Shown here one piece after another: positions 43,206 to 51,536 of a stretch of 64,000 nucleotides of DNA (position 1 is its first letter; the number at the start of each line of letters is the position of its first letter). Both the position numbers and the translations under genes were made by a program. The stretch is from Actinoallomurus sp050942425 (lineage in GTDB: Bacteria; Actinomycetota; Actinomycetes; Streptosporangiales; Streptosporangiaceae): the NCBI RefSeq assembly GCF_050942425.1, contig NZ_CP192063.1:682001-746000 (forward strand). Direction: 5' to 3'. The notes under the pieces are model-generated. The model was given only the letters and a program-made list of their open reading frames with translations. It ran no database searches and was not told where the DNA came from.

Positions 43206-44446
43206 GCAGCGTCGCACCGGCCCGCCCGGACAAGGGCGAGGCTTCGCCGCCGTCCCGCGGCGTGACCGACCGGATTTTCTCCGTCAACCTGCGGCAGAGC
43301 GGTATCTACGTCGCGTTCGCGCTGATCGTGGCGCTGTTCGCGGTCCTCACCCACGGGAACCTGCTCTCGCCGGAGAACATGTCCAACGTTCTCGTGCAGA
43401 ACTCCTACGTCCTGATCCTCGCGATCGGGATGATCCTCATCATCATCGCGGGCCACATCGACCTGTCGGTCGGCTCGGTCGTGGCCGTCACCGGTGGGTT
43501 GTCCGCCGTGCTGATGGTCAACCACCACATGCCCTGGCCGCTCGCCGTCATCCTGACGCTCGTGGCGGGCGCGATCATCGGCGCGTGGCAGGGGTACTGG
43601 ATCGCCTACTTCGAGATCCCGGCGTTCATCGTGACGCTCGCCGGCATGCTCATCTTCCGCGCCCTCACCCTCACCGTGCTGGGCAACCAGGGCATCGGCC
43701 CGTTCCCCGACCAGGTCCGGACGTTCGCCAACGGCTTCCTGCCCGGCTACTTCGGCAACGTCGGCCTCGGCCCGCTCGGCGGCGGCGACCTGTTCACCCT
43801 GATCGTCGGCGTGATCGCCGTGGTGGGCATCGTGCTCACCCAGTGGCGGGCCCGGCAGGGCCGCGCGGGGTACGGCCAGAAGGTCGACGCGCTGCCGCTG
43901 TTCATCGTGAAGATGGCCCTCGCGGCGTTCGTCGTGATGTTCATCGCCGTGCAGCTCTCGCGGTTCAAGAACATGCCGGTCGTGCTCATCGTGCTGACCG
44001 TTCTGGTCCTCGGCTACACCCTCGTCACCACCCGCGCGATCTTCGGCCGGCACATCTACGCCATCGGCGGCAACCTGCAGGCCGCCCGGCTGTCCGGCAT
44101 CAAGACCAAGTCCGTGGTGTTCTGGCTGTTCGTCAACATGGGCGTGCTGGCCGCGCTGGCCGGCGTCATCTTCGCCGGACGGCTCAACCAGGCAGGCCCG
44201 ACCGCCGGCACCAGCTTCGAACTCGACTCGATCGCGGCGGCGTTCATCGGCGGCGCGGCGGTGCAGGGCGGCGTCGGCAAGGTCGTCGGCGCCATCACCG
44301 GTGGTCTCATCATGGCCGTCATCAACAACGGCATGTCCCTCCTCGGCGCGCCGAGCGAGCGGGTCATGCTGATCAAGGGCCTGGTGCTGCTGGCCGCCGT
44401 GGCGTTCGACGTCTGGGCCAAGCGCCGCGCCGGCACCTCCCGGTGA
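43202..44446 (+). CDS. gguB: Sugar ABC transporter permease (GguB/MmsB type)
   Basis: A 414-residue membrane protein with at least ten hydrophobic segments. GGLSAVLMVN, the IIAGHIDLSVGS segment near 80 and the ILRAIGGNLQAARLSGI type stretch near 285 are typical of RbsC/XylH-like permeases; it is longer than RbsC (about 320), as GguB proteins are. Overlaps the ATPase stop (ATGA) and the downstream LacI start (GTGA). Confidence 0.93.
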   Translation: MSSVAPARPDKGEASPPSRGVTDRIFSVNLRQSGIYVAFALIVALFAVLTHGNLLSPENMSNVLVQNSYVLILAIGMILIIIAGHIDLSVGSVVAVTGGLSAVLMVNHHMPWPLAVILTLVAGAIIGAWQGYWIAYFEIPAFIVTLAGMLIFRALTLTVLGNQGIGPFPDQVRTFANGFLPGYFGNVGLGPLGGGDLFTLIVGVIAVVGIVLTQWRARQGRAGYGQKVDALPLFIVKMALAAFVVMFIAVQLSRFKNMPVVLIVLTVLVLGYTLVTTRAIFGRHIYAIGGNLQAARLSGIKTKSVVFWLFVNMGVLAALAGVIFAGRLNQAGPTAGTSFELDSIAAAFIGGAAVQGGVGKVVGAITGGLIMAVINNGMSLLGAPSERVMLIKGLVLLAAVAFDVWAKRRAGTSR

Positions 44447-45483
44447 ACCTGGACGCACCATCCGAAGACCGGGGCGACGCGCGGGTCACGGCGCGCCCCG
44501 GGCTTCGGGACGTGGCCAAACTCGCCGGGGTGTCGCACCAGACCGTGTCCCGGGTCTTCAAGGATCACCCGAGGGTGAGCTCGGAGACCCGGGCCAAGGT
44601 CCTGGCCGCGGCCGCTCAACTGGACTTCCGGCCCAACGCCTTCGCCCGGGCCCTGGCCACCGGCCGCTCGCGCACACTCGGCGTGGTCAGCTTCGACGCC
44701 ACCCTCTACGGGCCCGCGTCGATGATCAGCGAGATGGAGCGCTGCGCCCGCCAGGCCGACTACTTCACCAGCGTCATCGCGCTGCAGTCGGCCAGCCAGC
44801 GCTCGATCAGCGAGGCGGCCGAGCGGCTGCGCGGCCAGGGCGTGGACGGGCTCATCGTGATCCCCGGACACGTCCCGCTGACCCAGACCACCAAACACCT
44901 GCCCTCCGACATCCCCCTCGTGGTGATGGAGAGCGAGACGATCGTCCCGGCCGTCGGAGTCGACCAGTACTCCGGGCCGAAGGCGGCGACGCGCTACCTC
45001 CTCGACCTCGGGCACCGGACGGTCCACCACCTGCCCGGCCCGCCGTCGTGGCTGGAGGCGCGCGAGCGCCACCGCGGCTGGCGGGACGCGCTGCTCGAGG
45101 CCGGTGCGCCGATCCCGCCGACGCTTCCGGGCGACTGGAGCGCCGGATCCGGGTACGACCGGGGCCTGGCCCTGGCCGCCGACCCGGAGGTCACGGCGGT
45201 GTTCGCCTCCAACGATCAGAACGCCCTCGGCCTGCTGCGGGCCCTGTACGAGGCGGGCCGTCGCGTGCCGGACGACGTCAGCGTCATCGGCTTCGACGAC
45301 ATCCCCGAGGCGGCATATTTCATCCCGCCGCTCACCACCATCCGCCAGGACTTCGCTGCCGTCGGCCGGTCGAGCGTTAACCTGCTGCTCGAACAGATAG
45401 AGAGCGGCCGTCGCAGCGACAAGAAGATCATCATCTCCACCGAGCTGGTCAGCCGCAGCAGCGCCGGCCGGGCCCCCGCCTGA
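44443..45483 (+). CDS. LacI-family regulator 2
   Basis: A 346-residue repressor. GTG 44443 overlaps the permease stop; the frame extends much further back over the permease gene but that is a shadow. Helix-turn-helix VAKLAGVSHQTVSRVFKDHP and hinge LDFRPNAFARALATGRS; sensor domain residues 75-340. It shares its recognition helix layout with regulator 1 but carries HQ where regulator 1 has PM. It probably recognises the class B operators (TGTGACCGNTAACA) in front of its own operon, 4 kb upstream. Confidence 0.9.
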   Translation: MNLDAPSEDRGDARVTARPGLRDVAKLAGVSHQTVSRVFKDHPRVSSETRAKVLAAAAQLDFRPNAFARALATGRSRTLGVVSFDATLYGPASMISEMERCARQADYFTSVIALQSASQRSISEAAERLRGQGVDGLIVIPGHVPLTQTTKHLPSDIPLVVMESETIVPAVGVDQYSGPKAATRYLLDLGHRTVHHLPGPPSWLEARERHRGWRDALLEAGAPIPPTLPGDWSAGSGYDRGLALAADPEVTAVFASNDQNALGLLRALYEAGRRVPDDVSVIGFDDIPEAAYFIPPLTTIRQDFAAVGRSSVNLLLEQIESGRRSDKKIIISTELVSRSSAGRAPA

Positions 45484-45510
45484 CCCTTGGCTCCGCGAAA
45501 GGTAACCCCG

Positions 45511-46563
45511 ATGTCCTCCGCCCACGCCGTCACCGCGTCCTCCCGCCGCACGTCCGTGCGGCTCGCGGACGGAAGAGAGATCATCTACTTCGACGACGTG
45601 CCCGGGCTGGACCGATCCACCCCCGACCGGCGGGACCTGCCCCCGTACGCGCCCGCCGCCGAACTGCGGTACGACGAACTGCAGGGCGAGGAGGTCCTCG
45701 TCGCCGCGCACCGGCAGAACCGCACCTACCAGCCCGCGCCCGGCGAGTGCCCCCTCTGCCCGTCCCGCGACGGACACCTGAGCGAGATCCCCGCCTCCGA
45801 CTACCACGTCGTGTCGTTCGAGAACCGCTTCCCCTCCCTCGGCGGCCCGGCCGGCGGGCGCTGCGAGGTGCTGTGCTTCACCAGCGACCACGACGGCTCC
45901 TTCGCGACCCTGCCGCCGGAGCGGCTCGCCACCGTCGGCCGTGCCTGGGCCGACCGCACGACCGAGCTCGGGGAGCGGCCCGACGTGGAGTACGTCTTCC
46001 TCTTCGAGAACCGCGGCGCGGCGATCGGCGCGACCCTCCCGCACCCGCACGGCCAGATCTACGGGTTCCCGTACATCCCGCCGATCCCGCGCCGGATGCT
46101 GGCCGCCGCCGAGCGGTTCCGCGAGGAGCACGGCGGGTGCCTCATGTGCGACGTCGTCGCCCGCGAGGCCGCCGGTCCCCGCGTCGTCGCCGAGACCGAC
46201 GGCTTCCTCGCGTACGTGCCGGAGGCCGCCCGCTGGCCCTACGAGGTGTACGTCGCCCCGCGCTCCTGCGTCCCCGACCTGCCCGCCCTCGACGCCGCCG
46301 CGCGCGACGAGCTCATGGGCCTGTACGCCGACGTGCTGCGCCGCTTCGACGCCCTCTACGAGCAGACGACGCCGTACATGGCCTGCTGGTACCAGGCCCC
46401 GGCGCGCACTTCACGCGACCTGGCACACCTGGCCGCCCGCATCTACACGCCGCAGCGCACCGCCGACAAGCTGAAGTTCCTCGCCACGAGCGAGACCGGC
46501 GGCGGCGCGTACATCAACGACGTACTCCCCGAGACCGCCGCCGCCCGCCTCCGCGAGCTCTAG
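45511..46563 (+). CDS. galT: Galactose-1-phosphate uridylyltransferase
   Basis: A 350-residue enzyme of the HIT superfamily. HPHGQIYGFPY near 188 holds the catalytic His that forms the uridylyl-enzyme; CPLCPS near 78 and CLMCDVV provide zinc-site Cys. Reaction: UDP-glucose plus galactose-1-phosphate to glucose-1-phosphate plus UDP-galactose (Leloir pathway). ATG 45511, with AAAGG upstream, is preferred over TTG 45487. It follows the LacI gene by 27 bases, in the operon. galK and galE are not in the window. Confidence 0.93.
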   Translation: MSSAHAVTASSRRTSVRLADGREIIYFDDVPGLDRSTPDRRDLPPYAPAAELRYDELQGEEVLVAAHRQNRTYQPAPGECPLCPSRDGHLSEIPASDYHVVSFENRFPSLGGPAGGRCEVLCFTSDHDGSFATLPPERLATVGRAWADRTTELGERPDVEYVFLFENRGAAIGATLPHPHGQIYGFPYIPPIPRRMLAAAERFREEHGGCLMCDVVAREAAGPRVVAETDGFLAYVPEAARWPYEVYVAPRSCVPDLPALDAAARDELMGLYADVLRRFDALYEQTTPYMACWYQAPARTSRDLAHLAARIYTPQRTADKLKFLATSETGGGAYINDVLPETAAARLREL

Positions 46564-46577
46564 TCGTAGGCGATTCA

Positions 46578-46618
46578 CCCCGCCGTCGCCCGTCTGGTGG
46601 AACCGCGGCGCGGCGGGG
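46578..46618 (+). terminator. GC hairpin after galT
   Basis: CCCCGCCG (46578-46585) pairs with CGGCGGGG (46611-46618) with a 25-base loop, just after galT. A modest terminator candidate. Confidence 0.4.
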
Positions 46619-46672
46619 GGCGTCAGATCGAATGTCGGGGGGCTCGACACGATCCCGCGTGTGAGGTGGCCC

Positions 46673-47344
46673 ATGCCGGACCACGACCTGTCCCCGTACG
46701 AAATCGCCTATCTCTTCGGCGGAGCCGACCGCGTGGCGGTGGTCGCGCTGGTCGTCCTGCACGAGGGCGGCCGCATCCGGATCACACCCGACCGGCACCG
46801 CGTGTACGCCGAACGGCGCACCGCGCAGGACCCGATCGAGACGGTCGCGCTGGCCGTCATCCCGGACATCGGACGGGTGCTCGGCCTGACCCGGTTGTTG
46901 GTCGCCCTGTCCCCGGCCGTCGCGGAGGTCGGCTGGAGGTTGCGCGACGAGAGGCTTCTTCCCTCCTCGCGGCTCGGCGCGCTGTGGCAGTGGCGCCGGA
47001 TCAGGCGCGGCCGGTCCCTGCGGCGTCGGCTGGCCGAGGCACCGCAGGGACTCGTGCGCGTCGCCGTCCAGGGAACGGCCGGGATCGCCGACGACGAGCT
47101 CCGGGAGATCTTCGAGACGCACGTGTACACGCTGCCGAAGCACTCACCGCTGACCAACCCGAAACGGGACAGGCCGGTCGACCCGCTGCATGGCCGCACC
47201 CCCATGAACCCGGCGACGTACGACTTCACGGGCGGCTTTGACGGCTCGGGCGGCTGGGACGTGGGCGGCTACGGACATGCCGGCGGCTCGGACGGGGGAG
47301 GCCACGGTCATACCGGCGGCTCGGACGGGGGCGGCGGTTGGTGA
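46673..47344 (+). CDS. TIGR04222-domain-like protein with Gly/His-rich tail
   Basis: A 223-residue protein. The N-terminal LSPYEIAYLFGGADRVAVVA segment is characteristic of the actinobacterial TIGR04222 family, which has no known function. A hydrophobic stretch near 65-80 is short. The last 45 residues are a low-complexity tail made from GGSDGGG and GGHGHTGG units, encoded by imperfect DNA repeats near 47280-47336. ATG 46673 after GAGG is preferred to GTG 46661. It stands alone between galT and the S41 peptidase. Confidence 0.65.
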   Translation: MPDHDLSPYEIAYLFGGADRVAVVALVVLHEGGRIRITPDRHRVYAERRTAQDPIETVALAVIPDIGRVLGLTRLLVALSPAVAEVGWRLRDERLLPSSRLGALWQWRRIRRGRSLRRRLAEAPQGLVRVAVQGTAGIADDELREIFETHVYTLPKHSPLTNPKRDRPVDPLHGRTPMNPATYDFTGGFDGSGGWDVGGYGHAGGSDGGGHGHTGGSDGGGGW

Positions 47345-47348
47345 GCCG

Positions 47349-48746
47349 TCACCCGTGGGTCAGGAGGGCGATGGCGCGGTCGAAGGCGGAGTCGCGGCCC
47401 TTGGCGAGTTCCTCGTCGGTGAAGACCGGGGTGCGGACGTCCGGCGGGATGCCGGGGCCGTCGAAGGTCGTGCCCGCGCGGGTGAGGAACTCCTCGTCGG
47501 GCAGCCCGAAGGCCCAGCCGTTCGGGAGGTGCCGGTCGAGGATGTCGGAGAAGACGCCCTGGGTGTTCTCGCCGATCCGGACCGGCCGGGGGAGGCGGTC
47601 GATGAGGGCCTGGGTGAAGGTCTCGCCGGCGCTGACGGTGGAACCGCCGGTGAGCATCGCGACCGGTCCCCGGTAGAGCGGCGCGTGGGCGGGGCGCACC
47701 CGGATCGGCTGGGGGCGCGTGAACCCGGCCGGGTTCTCCGGGTCGTTGCGGACCCGCTTGGAGTACGCCGTGTAGGCGCGGCCGGTGAGGCGGGAGGCGA
47801 TGCGCAGCCCGAGGACGTCCGACCCGCCGCCGTTGACGCGCAGGTCGATGATGAGCCCCCGGAGCCTGCCGGGGCCGGCCGTGCGGGCGGGGGTGAGGAC
47901 GGCGTCGAGCGCGCGGTCCAGCTCGGCCGCGTTGGCGGCGTAGGTGTCGGCGTCGGTGTAGCCGCCGAAGCCGGAGATCCGCAGGTAGCCGAGTCGGCCG
48001 GGCAGGTCGGCGTAGGAGATCCGGCCCTTGGCGAAGTCCCGCAGCGGCGCGTCCCGCTTGGCGATGAAGGCCTTGATCTTGGCGTCGTAGTCCGGCGTGG
48101 GCATGATCGTGCCGGGCCGCAGGTGGTAGTAGGGCTTGCCCCCGGCGATGATGCCCGTGTGCGCGTCGTGCAGCGGCGTGATCATGGCGTCGAGGATCGA
48201 CAGCAGGCGGTCGTCGGTGGTCCCGGCGGTCACCTGCGGGCGGTAGCGCCGCCGCACGGCGTCCCAGTCGATTCCCTTGGCGGCGAAGAACGGGTAGTTC
48301 TCGGCGAACGTCTGCCAGAACACGTCGAACGTCGTCCGCGGATCCTTCGGAACGGGCCGGCCGCACCGGGCCGGCAGCGCGGCCGTCCGGCGCAGTCCCC
48401 GGACGCCGGCCGACCCGTCGATGCTGAGGTGACCGCCTCGGCCGTCGCGCCACACGCGGATGACGTCGTCGTCCTTGTCGGTGAACGTGGCCCTGCCTCC
48501 CGGGCCGACCGGCCCGCTCTGCCGCGCGGTGAACCCGGGCAGGCAGCTCACCGCGGTCGTCTCGTATCCGCTCATCCGGCCGTGGTCGATGGACAGGACG
48601 GTGGCATACCCGTCCGTGGTCCAGACGCCGTCGACCGGCCCGGCCGTCGTCGCGGCCGTGGCCGGCGGCACGGCCGCCGCCAGCGTGAGGGCGACGGCGA
48701 CGGCCGTGGCCGTGGTCCTGAGGGGGATCTTCCCGGGCTTCAGCAC
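47349..48746 (-). CDS. Secreted S41-family peptidase
   Basis: A 465-residue exported protein (signal 1-31). After an N-terminal beta-rich part (about 38-110) comes the C-terminal-processing-peptidase core: GLIIDLRVNGGGSD near 295, LTGGSTVSAGETF near 365 with the nucleophile Ser in place of the usual SA-SAA, and GENTQGVFSD near 395. No PDZ domain is evident, placing it with S41 tail-specific relatives lacking PDZ. GTG 48746 follows AAGGAA. It acts outside the cell. Confidence 0.85.
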   Translation of the reverse strand: MLKPGKIPLRTTATAVAVALTLAAAVPPATAATTAGPVDGVWTTDGYATVLSIDHGRMSGYETTAVSCLPGFTARQSGPVGPGGRATFTDKDDDVIRVWRDGRGGHLSIDGSAGVRGLRRTAALPARCGRPVPKDPRTTFDVFWQTFAENYPFFAAKGIDWDAVRRRYRPQVTAGTTDDRLLSILDAMITPLHDAHTGIIAGGKPYYHLRPGTIMPTPDYDAKIKAFIAKRDAPLRDFAKGRISYADLPGRLGYLRISGFGGYTDADTYAANAAELDRALDAVLTPARTAGPGRLRGLIIDLRVNGGGSDVLGLRIASRLTGRAYTAYSKRVRNDPENPAGFTRPQPIRVRPAHAPLYRGPVAMLTGGSTVSAGETFTQALIDRLPRPVRIGENTQGVFSDILDRHLPNGWAFGLPDEEFLTRAGTTFDGPGIPPDVRTPVFTDEELAKGRDSAFDRAIALLTHG

Positions 48747-48859
48747 GGTGACGTTCCTTCGACTCGGCGATCAGGGCGCCGTCAGGTTAATGACGCGCCC
48801 TTCGCCGTTTCGTCACCCCGCAGAGCCGGATCCGGGGTCACCCTGGAGGATGACGAGGA

Positions 48860-49609
48860 TCAGCCCGGGACCGAGCCGCACGTGATGTTGATCGCCGAGC
48901 CGGTGATCGTACGGGCCCGGTCGGAGGCGGCGAAGGCGGCGACGTTACCGACGTCCTCCAGGCTCGCCCCACGGCCGAGCATGGTCTTCCCGACGAGGTC
49001 ACCGACGATCGCGTCCCGGCCCTCGAAATCCTCCGGCAGCGTCTCGGGCACCCCGCCGGTCTGCAGGGTGACGACGCGCACGCCGTACGGGCCGAGCTCG
49101 CAGGCCAGACTGAGCCGCAGGGACTCCAGCGCGCCGAACGCGACCAGCAGCCCGCCGAGGCGCGGCATCGGCGGGCCGTACCCGCCGAAGATCAGGATCG
49201 CGCCCGAGCGCTGCCGCATCATGTGACGCGCGGCGGCCCGCGCCGTCAGGAACGTCGTGCGGACCGCCGTGACGACCGGCCGCTCGAAGTCCGCCAGGGA
49301 CATCTCGGCGAGCGGCGTGCCCTGGACGTCGCCGTGCGCGATGACGTTGAACGAGACGTCCAGGCCGCCGAACTTCGCCGCGACCTCATCGGCGTGCTCG
49401 TCGACCGCTCCTTCGTCGAGCGCGTCGAGCACCGCAGTCTCGGCCCGGCCGCCCGCCGCGCGGATCGGCTCGGCGACCGCCTCCAGCCTCGCCGCCGTCC
49501 GCCCGGCCAGGTGGACGCGCGCCCCCTCCCGGGCGAAGGCCCGCGCCACCGCGCCGCCGATCACCCCGCCGCCTCCGTAGATGACGGCGTTCTTCCGCTC
49601 GAGCAACAT
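48860..49609 (-). CDS. SDR-family protein lacking catalytic residues
   Basis: A 249-residue Rossmann protein. The dinucleotide turn YGGGGVIGGAVARAF and NVIAHGD are SDR-like, and the C-terminal ITGSAINITCG segment fits. The active-site Ser-Tyr-Lys triad is not present: the Ser segment reads LIFGGYG and the YxxxK position reads LLVAFGALE, with Tyr and Lys replaced by Leu and Gly. The fold should still bind a nucleotide. Third gene of an ArsR-SRPBCC-SDR operon; one base separates it from the SRPBCC stop. Confidence 0.8.
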   Translation of the reverse strand: MLLERKNAVIYGGGGVIGGAVARAFAREGARVHLAGRTAARLEAVAEPIRAAGGRAETAVLDALDEGAVDEHADEVAAKFGGLDVSFNVIAHGDVQGTPLAEMSLADFERPVVTAVRTTFLTARAAARHMMRQRSGAILIFGGYGPPMPRLGGLLVAFGALESLRLSLACELGPYGVRVVTLQTGGVPETLPEDFEGRDAIVGDLVGKTMLGRGASLEDVGNVAAFAASDRARTITGSAINITCGSVPG

Positions 49610-49610
49610 G

Positions 49611-50090
49611 TCAGCGGCCCTGGAGCTCGGCGAGGAGCTCCTCCAGGCGTTCGTCGGAGTCGCGGATGCCGTGCTCCGCCCCGGAGGCGATCATGCCGTC
49701 GCGGTCCTCCACCGACTGGAAGCTCGACACCGACCGCACCAGCGTCCGGCCGTCGACGTCCTCGAACGTCACCGTCTCCAGGGCGACGTGGCCGGGCACG
49801 CCCTCGTACTCGAAGGTCTGCACGATGCCGTCGATCGACGGCTCGCCGTGGAAGACGCCGTGGAACCCGTACTCGTTGCCGGCCGGGTCGATGCTGACGT
49901 AGCGCCAGCGGCCGCCGTCGCGCGGCTCGTGGTAGTCGAAGCGCATGGTCAGCTCGCGCGGACCGAGCCAGCGCACGATCAGCTCCGGGTCGGTGTACGC
50001 CCGGAACACCAGGGCGCACGGTGCCTCGAACTCTCGCGTGATGATGATCTGCGGGATGCCGGGCTCAGCGGTGATCTGCGTCTTGGCCAT
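49611..50090 (-). CDS. SRPBCC (AHSA1-like) protein
   Basis: A 159-residue protein with ITREFEAPCALVFRAYTDPELIVRWLGP, the typical start of AHSA1/SRPBCC proteins, and a KGTYREVVPPERIV-like middle replaced by SIDGIVQTFEYEGV. Proteins of this type next to ArsR regulators are common in actinobacteria and bind unknown hydrophobic ligands. CGGAGAAG precedes ATG 50090. It overlaps the ArsR stop by 26 bases and is followed by the SDR-like gene. Confidence 0.88.
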   Translation of the reverse strand: MAKTQITAEPGIPQIIITREFEAPCALVFRAYTDPELIVRWLGPRELTMRFDYHEPRDGGRWRYVSIDPAGNEYGFHGVFHGEPSIDGIVQTFEYEGVPGHVALETVTFEDVDGRTLVRSVSSFQSVEDRDGMIASGAEHGIRDSDERLEELLAELQGR

Positions 50091-50460
50091 CGTCTTCTCC
50101 GTTCGTCGTGGTCGCGTCGGCGCGGCCGTTTCCTCCTTGGCCCTGCAGTGCCGCGAGCAGCTCGTCGAGCCGTTCGTGGCTCTCGTCCCAGAACCGCTGG
50201 TAGCGGGCCAGCCAGGTGGTCACCTCGCGGAGCGGCTCGGCCTCCAGATGGCTGAGCCGGGCCGTCGCGCGACGGGTCCGGGAGATGAGCCCGGCGGTCT
50301 CCAGCACCTTCAGGTGCCGGGAGATCGCCGGCTGGGACACGTCGAACGGCGCGGCCAGCTCGGCCACCGTCGCGTCCCCCTGGGTCAGCCGGGTCAGAAT
50401 CGCGCGCCGCGTGGGATCCGCGAGCGCCGCGAACACGAGGCTGATCCGGTCGTCGGCCAC
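50065..50460 (-). CDS. ArsR-family transcriptional regulator
   Basis: A 131-residue winged-helix protein; GTG 50460 (VADDRISLVFAALADPTRR) has AAGGTGG upstream. FDVSQPAISRHLKVLETAGLISRTRRATARL is the ArsR reader and wing. No metal-binding Cys cluster is visible, so it is a non-metal-sensing member, as is usual with SRPBCC partners. First gene of the three-gene operon. The 77-base promoter region is AT-rich near 50475-50500. Confidence 0.9.
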   Translation of the reverse strand: MADDRISLVFAALADPTRRAILTRLTQGDATVAELAAPFDVSQPAISRHLKVLETAGLISRTRRATARLSHLEAEPLREVTTWLARYQRFWDESHERLDELLAALQGQGGNGRADATTTNGEDDGQDADHR

Positions 50461-50537
50461 TTCATAACCACCTTGTTTTAGAACGAGTAGGTTAATAATC
50501 GGTCCGCACTCCGGCTCTGTCAAGGGACCGAGGCGAG

Positions 50538-51536
50538 TCACTGCCGGGCGAGCACGCCGGACGCCGTGACCTTGTCGTTCTTGTCGTGGTAGACGACGTC
50601 GAGCTTGGCGCTCTTACGCCGGCCGAGACGCATGTCGCCGACGTCGCAGCCGGTCATCGACGACCCGAACACGGTCTTCACCGTCAACCGGTCGTGTTCG
50701 AAGGAGACCGGCACCGCCGTGCCGGCGCACTTGCCGTCGAGGTAGCGCACCTCGCCGTTCTTCTTGCCGGCGTGCAGCGTGACCTCGGCCTTCCAGCGCT
50801 GGTGCGTGCCGTTCTTCGTGGTGGCGTCCGTCACCGTGCCCTTCCACCGGCCCGCGAACTTCGCCGGCACGGCCACCGACGGCTGCGGCCCGCGATCGGG
50901 GAAGAACGCGGAGAGGATGAGGACCAACGCCCCGCCGAACCACACGACTCCCCAGGCCACCGAACACCCGATACCGAACCTGGACCGCCGTCGGCGCGCC
51001 GGCCGGACGAAGCGCGGACGCGGGGGAGCCGGAGGTGGCGAGGTGTCCCATGAGGGTGGGGGCGGGCCGTGGTCAGTGACACCCCATGGGGGCGGGGGTG
51101 GGTCGGGATCGGAGGTGCCCCATGGGCTCGCGGGCGGAGGCGGGCCGTGGTCGGCGGTGTCCCACGGGTCCGCGGAAGGGGGCGGACCGGCGTCGGCGTT
51201 CGCCCACGGGTCCTGGGGCGGCGGGGCGCCGGGCGTCGCATCAGCCCAGGGATCATCGATGATCTCCTCGGGTTCCGGCTCCGGTTCCGGCGGCGTCGAG
51301 CGGAAGGCGTCGTAGGCGGCGCGGCGGTGCTGCAGGACGTCGCGCGCGGCGTTCAGCAGGCGGATGCGCTCCTCGGCGGCCTTCTTCGCCCGCGCGTCCG
51401 CGACCACATCGGGATGCCCGGTCTTCGCCAGGCTGCGGTACGCGCGCCGGATCTCGTCCTGGGTCGCGTCCGGGTCGACCCCGAGCACGTCGTACGCGTC
51501 GTGCCCCGAGAGTTCGGCGAAGTCCGCGGGCCTCAC
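50538..51536 (-). CDS. Membrane J-domain protein with Pro-rich linker and ectodomain
   Basis: A 332-residue protein from GTG 51536, which overlaps the upstream stop (GTGA); GTG 51572 is the alternative. Residues about 8-65 are a J domain with the HPD motif (TGHPDVV), so it should stimulate DnaK ATPase. Then a Pro/Asp/Trp-rich linker of repeated DPW...PPPP units (about 80-165), a basic stretch, one membrane helix (about 190-212) and a C-terminal domain (about 225-330, beginning FAGRWKGTV, with paired Cys) predicted outside. This joins a cytoplasmic chaperone helper to an extracellular lipocalin-like domain. Confidence 0.75.
   Translation of the reverse strand: MRPADFAELSGHDAYDVLGVDPDATQDEIRRAYRSLAKTGHPDVVADARAKKAAEERIRLLNAARDVLQHRRAAYDAFRSTPPEPEPEPEEIIDDPWADATPGAPPPQDPWANADAGPPPSADPWDTADHGPPPPASPWGTSDPDPPPPPWGVTDHGPPPPSWDTSPPPAPPRPRFVRPARRRRSRFGIGCSVAWGVVWFGGALVLILSAFFPDRGPQPSVAVPAKFAGRWKGTVTDATTKNGTHQRWKAEVTLHAGKKNGEVRYLDGKCAGTAVPVSFEHDRLTVKTVFGSSMTGCDVGDMRLGRRKSAKLDVVYHDKNDKVTASGVLARQ

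Noticed and set aside
45373..45381. AGCGTTAAC resembling a LacI operator
   Set aside because: Inside the LacI regulator 2 coding region, not palindromic beyond the core.
51080..51300. Repeated purine/pyrimidine blocks as a CRISPR-like or satellite array
   Set aside because: They encode the DPW/Pro linker of the J-domain protein; unit length and sequence are irregular.
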